Shown: positions 1 through 7,413 of the stretch, piece by piece
How the letters are laid out: each line of letters starts with the position of its first letter
Position numbering within the stretch: position 1 is the first letter of the stretch
Origin: Endomicrobium sp.
GTDB taxonomy: Bacteria; Elusimicrobiota; Endomicrobiia; Endomicrobiales; Endomicrobiaceae
Direction: 5' to 3'
NCBI GenBank assembly: GCA_031290055.1
Contig: JAITOH010000055.1
Location: 1-13,356 of the forward strand
DNA length: 13,356 nucleotides
Program-made: the position numbers and the translations under genes
The notes under the pieces: model-generated
Seen by the model: only the letters and a program-made list of their open reading frames with translations
Told to the model about the DNA's origin: nothing
The model's database searches: none

Positions 1-6
1 AAAAAA

Positions 7-1359
7 TCATTCTGCATCACGAATTTTTTTTATAATTTGGTTAATTTTAGCTGTAAAATAAGGATCGGAATTTATTTTTTCCTTTATTTTATTACATGCG
101 TGCATAACAGTTGAATGATCTCTTCCGCCAAAAGCCTCACCAATAGTGTTAGTAGAGAACTCATCTGTCATTGTTCTTGCAAGATACATGGCAATTTGTC
201 TTGGAAATGCAAGCGCATCTGTTCTGCGTTTTGATTTCATATCTCTCATATTTAAATTAAACTCATTTGACACGATTTTTTGTATATTTTCTATAGTTAT
301 TTTGTCAGAATTGTCAGTTTTGATTATATCTTTGAGTATTTTTTGTACAGAGTCTACAGTTAGTGGGGTCACGGTAAATGTTGAAAAAGCAGTTATTCTT
401 AAAAGAGAACCTTCGAGTTGCCTTATGTTGGATTTAACATGTGTTGCTATGTGTAAGACAACATCGTTTGGAATATATATGTTTTCTTCATCTGCTTTTT
501 TGCGTAAAATTGCAATTCTTGTTTCTAAATCAGGAGGTTGGATATCGACTATAATACCCCACTCAAATCTTGAAATAAGCCTCTCTGTAACTCCTTCAAG
601 TTCTTTGGGTGGTCTGTCTGAAGAAATAACAACTTGTTTTTTTGAATTAAAAAGGTTGTTGAACATATGAAAAAATTCTTCTTGAGAACTTTCTTTTCCA
701 ACTAAAAATTGTATATCATCAATCAATAAACAATCCAAACTTCTGTATTTGTTTTTAAAAGATGATATTTTGTCGAAACGAAGTGATTCAATAAACTCTG
801 TCACAAACTTTTCACATGTGACGTAGAGTACTTTCAAATTTGGAGTTAACTGTTTTATAAAATTACCAATAGCATGTAAAAGATGTGTTTTGCCTAAACC
901 TACACCACTGTAAATAAATAAAGGATTGAATTGTTTTCCGGGATTTTTTGCAACTGCTTCTGAACATCCTTGTGCAAATCTGTTTGAAGCACCTATAACA
1001 AACCCAGAAAAAACGTATTTGGGATTTATTTGGTCTCTCTGCATTATTTGTGTAGAAGCATCCACGTGTTCTGGTGTATCCTCAACTTTTTTTATTGTAT
1101 CAGCTATATCTTGTTGAGGTTTTAATTGCAAGATTATTTGTTTTCCTAGATAATCAAATAAAGTACGTTCAATATTTTTTTGTTGGTTATTTTCTATCCA
1201 TTGCGAAAAATAAACATTTGGTACCTGTATAGTAAAAACGTTGTTTTCAAAAGTTAAAGGCTTGAGTGGAGAGATCCACAAACTATAAGTTTCGGGTGTC
1301 ACAGATAATTTTAAATTATCTACAACTTTTTCCCATAATTCCAAAATAGTAAGATTCAT
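7..1359 (-). CDS. dnaA: Chromosomal replication initiator protein DnaA
   Basis: DnaA is the AAA+ ATPase that binds DnaA boxes, melts oriC and loads the replicative helicase; it also acts as a transcription regulator. The 450-residue product has the normal family length and layout. An N-terminal helicase-interaction domain (about 1-85) and a short variable linker precede the AAA+ core, with Walker A GVGLGKTH at 152-159, Walker B LLIDDIQF at 211-218 and the sensor-1 stretch ISSDRPP at about 245-251. The C-terminal DNA-binding domain carries the DnaA signature around GGRDHSTVMH (411-420). The ATG start is preceded by GAGG with a 5-nt spacer (1365-1368). The gene lies 69 bp downstream of rsmA, and the gap holds a DnaA-box palindrome, so autoregulation is likely. 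The stop is 6 bp from the left window edge, so the downstream neighbour (often dnaN) cannot be seen. Identification is very secure. Confidence 0.98.
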   Translation of the reverse strand: MNLTILELWEKVVDNLKLSVTPETYSLWISPLKPLTFENNVFTIQVPNVYFSQWIENNQQKNIERTLFDYLGKQIILQLKPQQDIADTIKKVEDTPEHVDASTQIMQRDQINPKYVFSGFVIGASNRFAQGCSEAVAKNPGKQFNPLFIYSGVGLGKTHLLHAIGNFIKQLTPNLKVLYVTCEKFVTEFIESLRFDKISSFKNKYRSLDCLLIDDIQFLVGKESSQEEFFHMFNNLFNSKKQVVISSDRPPKELEGVTERLISRFEWGIIVDIQPPDLETRIAILRKKADEENIYIPNDVVLHIATHVKSNIRQLEGSLLRITAFSTFTVTPLTVDSVQKILKDIIKTDNSDKITIENIQKIVSNEFNLNMRDMKSKRRTDALAFPRQIAMYLARTMTDEFSTNTIGEAFGGRDHSTVMHACNKIKEKINSDPYFTAKINQIIKKIRDAE

Positions 1360-1372
1360 CTAATCCTCAGAC

Positions 1373-1413
1373 TTATCCACACGTGTGGATAACTTATTAA
1401 CAACTATGTATAA
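1373..1413. promoter_or_regulatory. DnaA-box array upstream of dnaA (perfect 20-bp palindrome plus two weaker boxes)
   Basis: Positions 1373-1392 read TTATCCACACGTGTGGATAA, a perfect palindrome made of the consensus DnaA box TTATCCACA (1373-1381) and its inverted copy (1384-1392), separated by CG. Two weaker 9-mers follow: TTATTAACA on the plus strand (1394-1402) and TTATACATA on the minus strand (1405-1413), each with two mismatches to consensus. The four start at 1373, 1384, 1394 and 1405, about one helical turn apart, in alternating orientation. They fill most of the 69-bp rsmA-dnaA gap, where the dnaA promoter should also lie. A DnaA-binding site is well supported by consensus match and position. 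Whether it represses dnaA, forms part of oriC, or both is inference. Confidence 0.82.
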
Positions 1414-1428
1414 CTCAAAAAAAAATTG

Positions 1429-2271
1429 CTAAAAAAAGCCTATCCTTACGTGGGTGGAAGCTATATAGTGTTTTATTTTATTTGTCAAGAATAGAAAATC
1501 TGAAGTAGAGAATCTATCTGGCCTTAAAGACATATCTAATTTACAAGAATTAAGAATATCAGTAGCTTGTCTTTTTCCCAAATTTTTAAACGAACTTAAG
1601 CAGTTTAACATTGTCTTTCTGCGCATATTGAAAGAGTGTTTTACAAAATCAAAAAAAAATAGTTCTGGTGAGTTAGGTAATTTGTTCATTAATTTGACAA
1701 CAGAGGAAACAACCTTCGGCTTAGGTTTGAAGCAATTTGCTGAAACATCAAATAAAACTTTACATTCAGCATAATAAGAACTAAAAATAGAAATATATCC
1801 ATAATTTTTACTGTTAGTTTTTGCAATAAGTCTTTGTGCAACTTCTTTTTGTAGCATAAAAACAGCAACTCCCCAAAAACTTAATGGTAAAATTCTCTGA
1901 ATTATTGCTGTACCTACACTATATGGAAGGTTCGAAACTATTTTAAACGAATTTTGTTGCAAAATTTTACCTCTAAGAGTTTTGCTGAATTGTAACCCAT
2001 CTAGATTAAATTTCAAAAAATCCATGTTTATAATTTTTATGTTTTTAATATCATCATGTAGTGAGAAATAATAATTTAGTTGCTTATACAAAAATTCATC
2101 TATCTCTACTGCAATTAGATACTTTACTTGGGATTGTATAATTTTTGTTAGGATTCCCCTACCTGGACCAACTTCTAATACCAAATCCTGTTGCTTTAAA
2201 TTAGCAGCTTTTACAATATTATTTGCAATATTTTTGTCAATTAGAAAATTCTGTCCGTTTTTTTGTCGCAT
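1429..2271 (-). CDS. rsmA: 16S rRNA (adenine(1518)-N6/adenine(1519)-N6)-dimethyltransferase RsmA (KsgA)
   Basis: RsmA uses S-adenosylmethionine to dimethylate two adjacent adenines in the 3'-terminal helix-45 loop of 16S rRNA, a late check on 30S assembly in the cytoplasm. The 280-residue product has the family's usual length. Visible motifs are the N-terminal GQNFLID (6-12), the SAM-binding loop EVGPGRG (33-39), the acidic residue of motif II in AVEID (54-58), the catalytic NLPY motif (114-117), MLQKEVAQRL (139-148) and the FKPKPKV stretch (181-187) typical of KsgA. The ATG at 2271 has a weak GGA with a 5-nt spacer, and no better in-frame start lies upstream. A 14-bp palindrome directly precedes the ribosome site. 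A run of nine T in the sense strand (complement of 1651-1659) encodes part of an FFF stretch and leaves the frame intact. It lies between mnmE and dnaA on the same strand. Confidence 0.97.
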   Translation of the reverse strand: MRQKNGQNFLIDKNIANNIVKAANLKQQDLVLEVGPGRGILTKIIQSQVKYLIAVEIDEFLYKQLNYYFSLHDDIKNIKIINMDFLKFNLDGLQFSKTLRGKILQQNSFKIVSNLPYSVGTAIIQRILPLSFWGVAVFMLQKEVAQRLIAKTNSKNYGYISIFSSYYAECKVLFDVSANCFKPKPKVVSSVVKLMNKLPNSPELFFFDFVKHSFNMRRKTMLNCLSSFKNLGKRQATDILNSCKLDMSLRPDRFSTSDFLFLTNKIKHYIASTHVRIGFF

Positions 2272-2279
2272 ATTATTCC

Positions 2280-2293
2280 ATTTAGCGCTAAAT
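2280..2293. promoter_or_regulatory. 14-bp perfect palindrome just upstream of rsmA
   Basis: ATTTAGCGCTAAAT is a perfect inverted repeat with GC-containing centre in an AT-rich gap. It abuts the weak GGA ribosome site of rsmA and ends 8 bp before its ATG. It could be a protein-binding site, or a small structure affecting access to the start. It could also be chance; there is no independent evidence of function. Confidence 0.35.
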
Positions 2294-2420
2294 ATGTTAT
2301 TATTTTGTAAGCGTCTAAAACAATTTACATCAAAGATGGGTTACGATTCTTTACAAAATTAAATTGTGTTCTATAACAAACAAGTCTGTACACATTTCAG
2401 ATATATTATTTCACTGTGAG

Positions 2421-3800
2421 TCATTTGCCTATACAAAAAGTAGAAAAAATAGCATCTAAAATATCTTGTTTGATGTCTATTCCTAAAATTTCATTTAATG
2501 CCATCTGTGCCCTTTTAACTTCAAAACAAATAATTTCATCATTGTCTTCTTCTAGATCTACTAATTGTTTTGTCCTAAGTAAAGACTCCTGAGCTTTTTT
2601 CAATAGAATAAAATGCCGAAAATTTATCGTTAAACAGTCACCCATAGAATCAGACAAACCTGCTATCTTCGTCAACTCATCTAGCAATGTTAAAATGCCA
2701 ATACCAGTTTTAGCAGAGATGGAAATAATAGTTGAAAACGAAAAGTCATGAGCAATACTATTAGGTGATAGTTTTAAAAATAAGTCACTTTTATTCAACA
2801 CCCCTATAACTGGCCTATTAAAATCAGACCTTCCTATAAACTTCGCGATTTTTTTATCATCTTTATCCAACTCTGAAGAGGCATCAAAAAGCCATATCAA
2901 CACGTCGGACTTTCTAATGGTTTCCTTTGTTTTTTTTTGTCCCAAGGATTCTATCAAATTTCTAACATGTGTCCTAATGCCTGCTGTATCTATAATTGTA
3001 AGAGCTACTCCTTTATAATTTATCGTTTCTTCGATTGAATCCGATGTTGTTCCAGCAATATTTGTGACTATTGCCCTATTCTTACCTAAAATTTTATTTA
3101 GAAGTAAAGATTTTCCTACGTTCGGCCTGCCTATAATAGCACTTTTTATACCATGTTGTAAAATTTTGCTTGTTTTATAAGAATCTAAAAGATTTTGAAT
3201 ATTTTTTATGCATGAATCGAGCTTTATAACTTTCTTGTCGTGTGATAAAAATACAATATCTTCTTCAGGATATTCTAAAGTTGTTTCCATTAAAAGTGTG
3301 ATATTTGTAAGAACAGTGTTGATATTTTTTATTTTTAGAGAAAATTCTCCAGAAAGGTTGTTTAAAGCAGCTTTTGCAGATCTTTCTGTTTTACTTGCTA
3401 TTAAAGAACATACAGCTTCAGCTTTTGTTAGGTCCATCTTATTGTTTAAGAATGCTCTGTAAGTAAATTCACCTGGTTCAGCAAGTCTTGCGCCATTTTT
3501 ATGCAAAAGCGTTATAACCTCATTTACTATTATAGGATTTCCGTGTACTGAAATTTCTACTAAGTTCTCTCCAGTGTACGTATGTGGTGCTCTTAAAAAA
3601 GTGCATAACACTTCATCCTTTTTTTCTGTTCCATCAACTATATGTCCGTACTTAACTTGCTTTTGTGACTTGGAGTGAGTTCTAAATATTTTATTTATGA
3701 TTTTAAATGAATTCATACCTGACAAACGAATAACTGCAATTGCAGATTTTCCTACAGCTGTTGACAATGCTACAATGGTGTCTTCTTTTAAATAATTCAT
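2421..3800 (-). CDS. mnmE: tRNA uridine-5-carboxymethylaminomethyl(34) synthesis GTPase MnmE (TrmE)
   Basis: MnmE works with MnmG to install the (carboxymethyl)aminomethyl group on wobble uridine 34 of certain tRNAs, using a tetrahydrofolate one-carbon donor, FAD in MnmG and GTP hydrolysis. The 459-residue product is full length. It has the N-terminal folate-binding and dimerisation domain (about 1-120, with GEFTYRAFLNNKMDLTKAEA at 110-129), then helices, then an inserted G domain: G1 GRPNVGKS (224-231), G3 DTAG (271-274), G4 NKSD (336-339) and G5 SAK (362-364). It ends in the hallmark FCIGK (455-459) with catalytic Cys456. The switch-I motif, usually GTTRD, reads GTTSD (250-254). A nine-A run on the sense strand lies within the frame near residues 288-292. 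No clear Shine-Dalgarno precedes the ATG. MnmG is not in the window. Confidence 0.97.
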   Translation of the reverse strand: MNYLKEDTIVALSTAVGKSAIAVIRLSGMNSFKIINKIFRTHSKSQKQVKYGHIVDGTEKKDEVLCTFLRAPHTYTGENLVEISVHGNPIIVNEVITLLHKNGARLAEPGEFTYRAFLNNKMDLTKAEAVCSLIASKTERSAKAALNNLSGEFSLKIKNINTVLTNITLLMETTLEYPEEDIVFLSHDKKVIKLDSCIKNIQNLLDSYKTSKILQHGIKSAIIGRPNVGKSLLLNKILGKNRAIVTNIAGTTSDSIEETINYKGVALTIIDTAGIRTHVRNLIESLGQKKTKETIRKSDVLIWLFDASSELDKDDKKIAKFIGRSDFNRPVIGVLNKSDLFLKLSPNSIAHDFSFSTIISISAKTGIGILTLLDELTKIAGLSDSMGDCLTINFRHFILLKKAQESLLRTKQLVDLEEDNDEIICFEVKRAQMALNEILGIDIKQDILDAIFSTFCIGK

Positions 3801-4146
3801 AATGAAATAATTTTTACTTTATACCTGTTTTTGTATTTTTTATCGTGATATAACAAGGCATCAACTTGATTTAAAACTTAAAACATCACTAAAAAATCAA
3901 CCCTTGTAGGTTAATTGTAAATAATTGTGATTGTATAAAACAAAAATATACTAATAATTTTTAAAAATAGAAGTAAAGACCAAACTTTCCAATTGTATGT
4001 TTCATATATGTCAAAAGATAAAAATAATTATCAAAATTGTAGCAAAAAGAAAATTAAACTAAAGCTTAATTGGTGATTCTAAAACGTTACCCTTTTTATT
4101 TATAAAAATATTTTTATTTTCATTTAATATTTGATAAACTAAACTT
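3801..4146. other. AT-rich divergent intergenic region between mnmE and the DUF116 gene
   Basis: This 346-bp stretch separates leftward mnmE from rightward DUF116 and must carry promoters for at least one of them. It is strongly AT-rich and frequently interrupted by stops in every frame I followed. The hexamer AATTGT recurs at 3913, 3923, 3991 and 4035, the first two exactly 10 bp apart. I see no tRNA, no consensus DnaA box and no convincing hairpin terminator. The longest ATG frame I noted (4008-4076, 22 residues, lysine- and asparagine-rich) has no ribosome site and is probably chance. It sits where transcription direction switches, so it could also be an origin-flanking AT-rich tract, but nothing here proves that. 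Confidence 0.5.
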
Positions 4147-4635
4147 ATGAAATTATGTAGGTTAACTAAAAAAAACAAAAAACAAAGAAATCAATTCTAT
4201 AAAATTTTTACAGAAAAACAAAACAGGATTCAGGCAAAAGAATTTGCTTGCATTCCTTTTAATAAACGCATTGTTTGTGTTCCTCATTGTATGAGAAATA
4301 CTTCAGTTTGTATCGCTTTAGAAAAGGACGGATATTATCTTTGTGCAGAATGTAATGGTTGCAAGATAAATGACATAAGTATATTAATAAAAAAGTTAGC
4401 TTATCAGGCTCTTTATGTTTTAAAAGGAGGCAAAAAAATTGAAAGTATTATAAAAGAGCAAACTCCAAAAGCAATAGTAGGCATTGCCTGCTTTATTGAA
4501 GGTTATCAAGCATTTAAAATTTTAGAGTATGAAAGTTTAGCCGTTCAATTTATTCCGCTTATAAAAGATGGTTGCGTTGCTACAGATGCTGATTTGGCAG
4601 AGGTTAAAAAAGTATTGAAACAATGCAATGTATGA
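4147..4635 (+). CDS. DUF116 family protein (function unknown), cysteine-rich
   Basis: The 162-residue product carries the hallmarks of the DUF116 family, found widely in anaerobic bacteria and archaea and, to my knowledge, without an established function. The conserved pattern is clear: VPHCMR (45-50) with a further Cys at 55, a CxxCxxC cluster at 66, 69 and 72 (CAECNGCKI), LKGGKKIE (92-99), VGIAC (111-115), and DGC with a nearby TD (141-147). The spaced cysteines suggest a metal or iron-sulfur site, which is inference. There is no signal peptide or membrane segment; the N-terminal 40 residues are basic and low in hydrophobics, whereas some relatives have an extra N-terminal region. The ATG start has no good Shine-Dalgarno, but the conserved core begins well after it. 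The gene is followed after 144 bp by alaS on the same strand. Family assignment is by motif recall. Confidence 0.85.
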   Translation: MKLCRLTKKNKKQRNQFYKIFTEKQNRIQAKEFACIPFNKRIVCVPHCMRNTSVCIALEKDGYYLCAECNGCKINDISILIKKLAYQALYVLKGGKKIESIIKEQTPKAIVGIACFIEGYQAFKILEYESLAVQFIPLIKDGCVATDADLAEVKKVLKQCNV

Positions 4636-4779
4636 AAAAACCTAAACTTCTCTATTAGTTTAGTGTTTAAGTAAAATGTGGAAAATTGTGTTTTTCTGTT
4701 TAAATTAAATCTAGTTGTAAAGAATTTATAGTTAATTTAAGGGGGAAAATTTTTAAGAAAACTTATTGCAGAAAATATT
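4636..4779 (+). other. Leader region between DUF116 gene and alaS
   Basis: This is a 144-bp AT-rich gap. It contains a G-run (GGGGG at 4741-4745) that looks like ribosome-site material but lies about 34 nt before the alaS ATG, too far to serve that start directly. Only a weak purine stretch (GAAAA) lies close to the ATG. One single-mismatch DnaA-box-like 9-mer (TTTTCCACA on the minus strand, 4677-4685) is present, possibly by chance. I see no T-box or terminator hairpin. Confidence 0.4.
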
Positions 4780-7413
4780 ATGAAAGAACAATCGTCAAAA
4801 ATCAGATTAGATTTTTTAGAGTTTTTTAAGAATAATGGTTGTGTTGTTGTTCCTTCTGATTCACTTGTCCCAAAGGGAGACAAAACATTGCTTTTTACAT
4901 CTGCAGGAATGGTCCAGTTTAAAAAGCATTTCTTAGGACAAAGTGAAGATTCTCTTACTAGGGTGGCAACTTGTCAAAAATGTTTTAGGATGTCTGACAT
5001 TGAACAAGTAGGAGTTACCGCAAGGCATTTAACATTTTTTGAAATGCTTGGGAATTTCTCTTTTGGTGACTACTTTAAAAAAGAGGCTGTTGCGTGGGCT
5101 TGGGAATTTTTAACAAAAAACATCTCGTTACCGAAGGATAGACTTTATATAACTGTTTATAAAGATGACAATGAAACAGCTGAAATTTGGAGCAAAGTTG
5201 TTTCTAAAAGTAAAATTGTAAGATTGGGTGAAAAAACGAATTTTTGGAACATGGGGAGCGTTGGTCCATGTGGACCTTGCTCAGAAATATTGATAGATTT
5301 AGGTACAGAAATAAATTGTAGAGAATTAACATGTGGACCTGATTGTAATTGTGGTAGATTTTTTGAAATTTGGAATCTTGTTTTTACTCAATTTGATAGG
5401 CAAAGTGATGGTTCCCTAAAAAGTCTTCCTAGAAAAAATATAGATACTGGTATGGGTCTTGAAAGAATTGTAGCAGTGGCAAATGGTAAAAAAAATGTTT
5501 TTGAAACCGATTTATTTATGCCTATAATAGAAAATGCATCAGAAATTTTAAAATTAAAGATAGAAGGTAAAAATTTATCAAAACTACGAATGATTGCCGA
5601 TCATGTAAGAGCGGTGACTTTTTTAATTTCAGATGGGATACTTCCCTCAAACGAAGGGAGAGGTTATGTTTTAAGAAGAGTTTTAAGAAGAGCTTTAAGG
5701 TGTGGAAAACTTTGTGGATGTAATAAACCGTTCATAAATGAACTTTGCAGTAATGTATTTAAAATTATGGAATCTACATATTCAGAACTTTCGTCAAAAT
5801 CAATCAATATCAAATCTATTGTAAAAATTGAGGAAGAAAAATTTTTAGAAACGCTTGAATCTGGATCTAAATTGTTTTTTGGAATTATAAAATCTTATAA
5901 ATCTAAGGGCATCAGTGTTCTTAGTGGAAAAGATATTTTTAAACTTTATGATACTTATGGTTTCCCTTGTGATTTAACAAGAGAAATTGCTTTTGAAAAT
6001 GGGTTACTTTTCGATGAAAAAGGATTTAAAACTGAGCAAAAAATTGCCCAGGAAAAATCTCGTGCAACGTGGAGTGGATCAGGTGAAAAAGATGTGACTT
6101 TTTATTCAATACTACATAAGGATACGAATGACACAGTTTTTTTAGGATATAATAACTATTTTGGTGAAAGTGAAGTTTTGGCTTTATTAAAGGACAAAAA
6201 AGAAGTTGATGAATTAAAGGCGGGTGATGTTGGGGAAATAGTTCTTTCAAAAACGTCTTTTTATGCCCAGTCTGGCGGACAAGTTGCAGATAAGGGTAGA
6301 ATAATAAATAGTGTTTTCGAAAGTACTGTTGAAGATGTGTTTAAACCTATAGGTAATTTGTTTGTGCATAAAGTAAAGGTCTTAAAAGGTTTTATAAAAA
6401 TTTCTTGTAAGGTATTGACGCTGATTGATATTGATTACAGAAAACAAATTTCAAGACACCATACCGCTACACATATTCTCCATAATGTTCTTCGTGAATT
6501 TTTCGGGAAACATGTAACTCAAGCAGGCTCTTTTTTAACAAGCAAGTATCTTCGTTTTGATTTTATTCATTTTTCAACAATTGGAGAAGAAAATATGATC
6601 AAGATAGAGAAGGCTGTAAATTTTGTTATAAGAGCAAATTTAAAAGTTTGTACTGAAACCATGGAAATAGATCGGGCACACGATGCAGGAGCTGTAGCAT
6701 TATTTGATGAAAAGTACGGTAATATTGTAAGAACTGTTTCTATAAAAAACGAATATAACGATGGGAATTATTCAATAGAATTATGTGGTGGAACGCATGT
6801 TGACAGAACAGGCGATATTGGTATTTTTAAAATTGTATCTATGTCATCTATTGCTGCAAGTGCAAAACGCATAGAAGCTGTTGTTGGTGTAGCCGCGGAA
6901 AATTATATTTTAAATGAAGAATATTCCATTTCAAAGGTTGCAGAAGTGTTAAATGTTTCAAGAGAAAAATTCGTATCCAAAGTACAAAAATATGTTGCCA
7001 ATTATAAAAATATTGAAAGAGAATTGGGTGTGTTAAAATATAGCTTGATATCAAACGAAGTTGATTCTTGTGATAAAGCAGTCAAAGAAATTAATGGAAT
7101 AAAATTCTTGGCAGTTCTGACTAATAATTTGGATATGAAAGACTTGAGAATAATGATTAATCAATTGAACGCAAAATTAAAATGTATAGTACTGTTACTG
7201 GCTTCAAAGTATGAAGGGAGAGTTTTTTTTGTGGTATCTGTTTCGATAAATTATGTGCAAAAAGGAATCACTGCATGCAAAATTGCAAAAGCTTTTGCAA
7301 TAGATATAAATGGTTTTGGAAATGGGAAATCTGATTTTGCACAAGGAGGTTCAAAAGATATATCTAAGCTAAGTGAAGTTATGAAAGGCGCAGAAAAATA
7401 TATAAGACAGTAG
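4780..7413 (+). CDS. alaS: Alanine--tRNA ligase (AlaRS)
   Basis: AlaRS is a class II synthetase that charges tRNA-Ala and hydrolyses mischarged Ser- and Gly-tRNA-Ala. The 877-residue product matches the usual bacterial length. The catalytic core opens in the typical way, with an FFKNNG stretch (15-20), SLVPKGDKTLLFTSAGM (28-44) and TCQKCFR (64-70). Motif 3 GMGLERI is at 224-230. The core also has GPCGPC (162-167) and a CGPDCNCGRFFEIWN stretch (185-199). The tRNA-recognition region includes RMIADHVRA, GRGYVLRRVLRRALR follows, and the editing domain has the zinc-binding HxxxH (His561, His565) and CxxxH (Cys669, His673 in CGGTH). The C-terminal C-Ala domain ends in the glycine-rich GFGNGKSDFAQGG region. 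The upstream in-frame stop at 4738 and the typical N-terminus fix the ATG at 4780, despite a poor Shine-Dalgarno. An eight-T run at 7223-7230 keeps frame. Confidence 0.98.
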   Translation: MKEQSSKIRLDFLEFFKNNGCVVVPSDSLVPKGDKTLLFTSAGMVQFKKHFLGQSEDSLTRVATCQKCFRMSDIEQVGVTARHLTFFEMLGNFSFGDYFKKEAVAWAWEFLTKNISLPKDRLYITVYKDDNETAEIWSKVVSKSKIVRLGEKTNFWNMGSVGPCGPCSEILIDLGTEINCRELTCGPDCNCGRFFEIWNLVFTQFDRQSDGSLKSLPRKNIDTGMGLERIVAVANGKKNVFETDLFMPIIENASEILKLKIEGKNLSKLRMIADHVRAVTFLISDGILPSNEGRGYVLRRVLRRALRCGKLCGCNKPFINELCSNVFKIMESTYSELSSKSINIKSIVKIEEEKFLETLESGSKLFFGIIKSYKSKGISVLSGKDIFKLYDTYGFPCDLTREIAFENGLLFDEKGFKTEQKIAQEKSRATWSGSGEKDVTFYSILHKDTNDTVFLGYNNYFGESEVLALLKDKKEVDELKAGDVGEIVLSKTSFYAQSGGQVADKGRIINSVFESTVEDVFKPIGNLFVHKVKVLKGFIKISCKVLTLIDIDYRKQISRHHTATHILHNVLREFFGKHVTQAGSFLTSKYLRFDFIHFSTIGEENMIKIEKAVNFVIRANLKVCTETMEIDRAHDAGAVALFDEKYGNIVRTVSIKNEYNDGNYSIELCGGTHVDRTGDIGIFKIVSMSSIAASAKRIEAVVGVAAENYILNEEYSISKVAEVLNVSREKFVSKVQKYVANYKNIERELGVLKYSLISNEVDSCDKAVKEINGIKFLAVLTNNLDMKDLRIMINQLNAKLKCIVLLLASKYEGRVFFVVSVSINYVQKGITACKIAKAFAIDINGFGNGKSDFAQGGSKDISKLSEVMKGAEKYIRQ

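Noticed and set aside
146-670. Long plus-strand open frame inside dnaA, and similar frames opposite other genes
   Set aside because: These are antisense shadows of well-identified genes; the translations show no family features.
4008-4076. 22-codon ATG frame, lysine- and asparagine-rich
   Set aside because: No ribosome site, composition expected from AT-rich non-coding DNA, and no recognisable family.
4636-4779. T-box or other riboswitch before alaS
   Set aside because: No T-box sequence, no paired terminator and antiterminator hairpins, and the leader is too AT-rich to fold stably.
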